DNA of 64,000 bases from Pleomorphomonas carboxyditropha (GTDB lineage Bacteria > Pseudomonadota > Alphaproteobacteria > Rhizobiales > Pleomorphomonadaceae). This document shows positions 62,454-64,000 of the stretch, one piece after another (the stretch's first letter is position 1; every line of letters starts with the position of its first letter). The notes beneath the pieces are model-generated. The model saw nothing but the letters and a program-made list of their open reading frames with translations. It searched no databases and was not told the origin of the DNA. The translations under genes were made by a program, and so were the position numbers. Where the stretch lies: the NCBI RefSeq assembly GCF_002770725.1, contig NZ_NQVN01000010.1, positions 1-64,000 of the forward strand. The letters run 5' to 3'.

Positions 62454-64000
62454 ATGAAGCGCGTGATGGAAGTGCTGAAGGAGGCACGCCTCGACGAGGC
62501 GGCCGATTTCGTCGCCCGCGGCGGCAGGCCGGAACTCGCCGGTCTATTGAAAACGCTCTACGGCAAGGGCGCCGCCGAGGATGTCGTCGCTTATACGGCG
62601 AACGAACTGATTGCCTTTGCCGAAGGGGCGATGTCGAGCCTGTCGCTCAGGGTGCCGGGCATCCATTCCATCCGCATCTACAATCCGGTCTGGGATGACG
62701 ACGCCAGCCATCGCAAGGAAGTGACGGTCGTCGACATTCTCAACGACAACATGCCGTTCCTGGTCGATTCGGTGATGCAGGAGCTGACCGACGCCGGCAT
62801 CGAGGTGCGCCTGATGGTGCATCCGATCCTGTCCGTGGTGCGCGGCATGAGCGGCCGCCTGCTGTCGATCGGCGAGGATCCCGACGCCGGCCGCGAGAGC
62901 TTCATCCATATCCACATCGCCCGGCTGCCCGACGCCATCGCCGCCGCCCAACTGGAAACGCGGCTCGACGGCTTGCTGACCGAGGTGCGCGCCGCGGTCG
63001 ACGACTGGCCGCGCATGCAGGCGCTGGTCAAGTCGGTGATCAACGTCTACCGGCACACGCCGCCGCCGCTGCCGCCCGAGGCGGTGGCCGAGGCCGTCGA
63101 ATTCCTGAACTGGCTCAACGACGACAATTTCACCTTCCTGGGCCTCCGGGAATATCTGGTCGGCGGCGATGGCGGCGGCGGCGAATCGCCGGCGCTGCTG
63201 AGCGCCGGCGCCGGTTACGGCCTGTTGCGCGATCCGGCGGTGCGGGTGCTGCGGCGCGGCCGCGAATTGGTGCAGGTGACGCCGGAGATCACCGAGTTCC
63301 TGCGGCAGGCCGAGCCGCTGATCGTCGCCAAGGCCAACGTCAAGGCGCGCGTCCATCGCCACGCCTATCTCGATTACATCGGCATCAAGCGCTACGACAG
63401 CGGCGGCCGCCTGATCGGCGAGATCCGGCTGCTCGGCCTGTTCACCTCGTCGGCCTACACCCGGTCCACCCATTCGATCCCCTATCTGCGCCGCAAGGTG
63501 GGAACGGTCATGGCCCGCGCCGGCTTCGATCCGGAAAGCCATTCCGGGCGGGCGCTGCGCAACATCCTCGAGAGCTATCCGCGCGACGAGCTGTTCCAGA
63601 TCGACCTCGACACGCTCTTGGAATTTTCGCTGGCCATCCTCGAGCTCGGCGAGCGGCCGCGCATCCGCGTGTTGGCCCGCCGCGACAAGTTCGACCGCTT
63701 CGTCTCGCTTCTGGTCTACGTGCCGCGCGACCGCTACACCACCGACACCCGCATCGCCATCGGCGGCTATCTCGCCGATGCCTTCGCCGGCCGCGTTTCC
63801 TCGGTCTATCCGGCCTTCCCGGAAGGGCCGCTCGCCCGCGTCCACTATATCATCGGCCGCGACGAAGGGCCGACGCCGGCGGTCGCCCAGACCGAACTGG
63901 AGGCGGCGGTCGCCCGCATTACCCGCAACTGGGGCGACGGGTTCGCCGACGCCTGCCGGGCGAAGTTCGGTCCGGCGCGTGGCCGCAAGCTGATCGAGCT
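62454..64000 (+). CDS. NAD-specific glutamate dehydrogenase, large type (partial, N-terminal)
   Basis: The first 515 codons of a large (about 1600-residue) NAD-dependent glutamate dehydrogenase of the GDH180 type, which turns glutamate into 2-oxoglutarate and ammonia. The frame is open to the end of the window. Recognisable parts are DILNDNMPFLVDSVMQEL, MVHPILSVVRG, the ACT-like ESFIHIHIARL, NDDNFTFLGLREYLV, LFTSSAYTRSTHSIPYLRRKV and FVSLLVYVPRDRYTTDTR. The catalytic domain lies beyond the window. GGGAG precedes the ATG by about seven bases. Confidence 0.94.
   Translation, partial: MKRVMEVLKEARLDEAADFVARGGRPELAGLLKTLYGKGAAEDVVAYTANELIAFAEGAMSSLSLRVPGIHSIRIYNPVWDDDASHRKEVTVVDILNDNMPFLVDSVMQELTDAGIEVRLMVHPILSVVRGMSGRLLSIGEDPDAGRESFIHIHIARLPDAIAAAQLETRLDGLLTEVRAAVDDWPRMQALVKSVINVYRHTPPPLPPEAVAEAVEFLNWLNDDNFTFLGLREYLVGGDGGGGESPALLSAGAGYGLLRDPAVRVLRRGRELVQVTPEITEFLRQAEPLIVAKANVKARVHRHAYLDYIGIKRYDSGGRLIGEIRLLGLFTSSAYTRSTHSIPYLRRKVGTVMARAGFDPESHSGRALRNILESYPRDELFQIDLDTLLEFSLAILELGERPRIRVLARRDKFDRFVSLLVYVPRDRYTTDTRIAIGGYLADAFAGRVSSVYPAFPEGPLARVHYIIGRDEGPTPAVAQTELEAAVARITRNWGDGFADACRAKFGPARGRKLIE

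Overview
The window is high-GC DNA of one strain, most likely an alphaproteobacterium of the order Hyphomicrobiales (Rhizobiales). The evidence is gene content and order: hemY-hemD-hemC facing tsaD-gpsA, rsmB-heparinase II/III-purH, membrane-bound ferritin MbfA, a fused secDF, periplasmic glucan genes opgD/opgH, a single-chain pyruvate carboxylase and a large NAD-glutamate dehydrogenase. Short palindromic intergenic repeats of the kind common in rhizobia and a match to the alphaproteobacterial EcfG stress promoter agree with this. Genus assignment is not attempted. Most of the window is ordinary chromosome; no prophage, CRISPR array, transposase or conjugation genes were seen.

Layout. 0-7 kb: the end of an rRNA operon (5S rRNA and terminator), a stress-type CsbD gene behind an EcfG-like promoter, a cytoplasmic alpha-amylase, TspO, tRNA-Gly, a trans-editing deacylase, a thioredoxin-TPR / Lon-N / Trm112-like operon, DUF167-YggT and tRNA-Ala. 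7-16 kb: an NADP-type secondary alcohol dehydrogenase behind an AT-rich leader, a KefB-like antiporter, SecDF, rubrerythrin, an XRE regulator divergent from a small membrane protein, a HigBA-type toxin-antitoxin pair and tRNA-Thr. 16-25 kb: heme genes hemC-hemD-hemY, with hemD fused in frame to a mitofilin-like membrane protein, and divergent tsaD-gpsA, then a ferredoxin-reductase-like flavoprotein.

25-36 kb is the main accessory-looking region, a sugar-utilisation locus: a class I aldolase-like protein and PfkB kinase, an FGGY kinase, a ribose-type ABC importer (binding protein, double ATPase, permease), a YihS-like AGE-family ketose isomerase and a GH36 alpha-galactosidase. Together they could import a galactoside-like sugar, hydrolyse it, isomerise the sugar, phosphorylate it and cleave it. 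The substrate is not fixed by the sequence, and no dedicated regulator is encoded there.

36-51 kb: a zinc-binding protein gene under an excellent Zur-type palindrome, a SCO / small membrane protein / TusA operon, DsbB, an SDHAF4-like assembly factor, HtpX-RsmB, heparinase II/III, PurH, MbfA, acetyl-CoA synthetase, and a methyltransferase-EVE-YciI set. 51-64 kb: a peptide deformylase homologue lacking two metal ligands, a GlpR-type regulator, OpgD-OpgH, pyruvate carboxylase, an inositol-monophosphatase-family enzyme, a BrkB-family membrane protein, a very acidic small protein, and the first 515 codons of NAD-glutamate dehydrogenase, cut by the window end.
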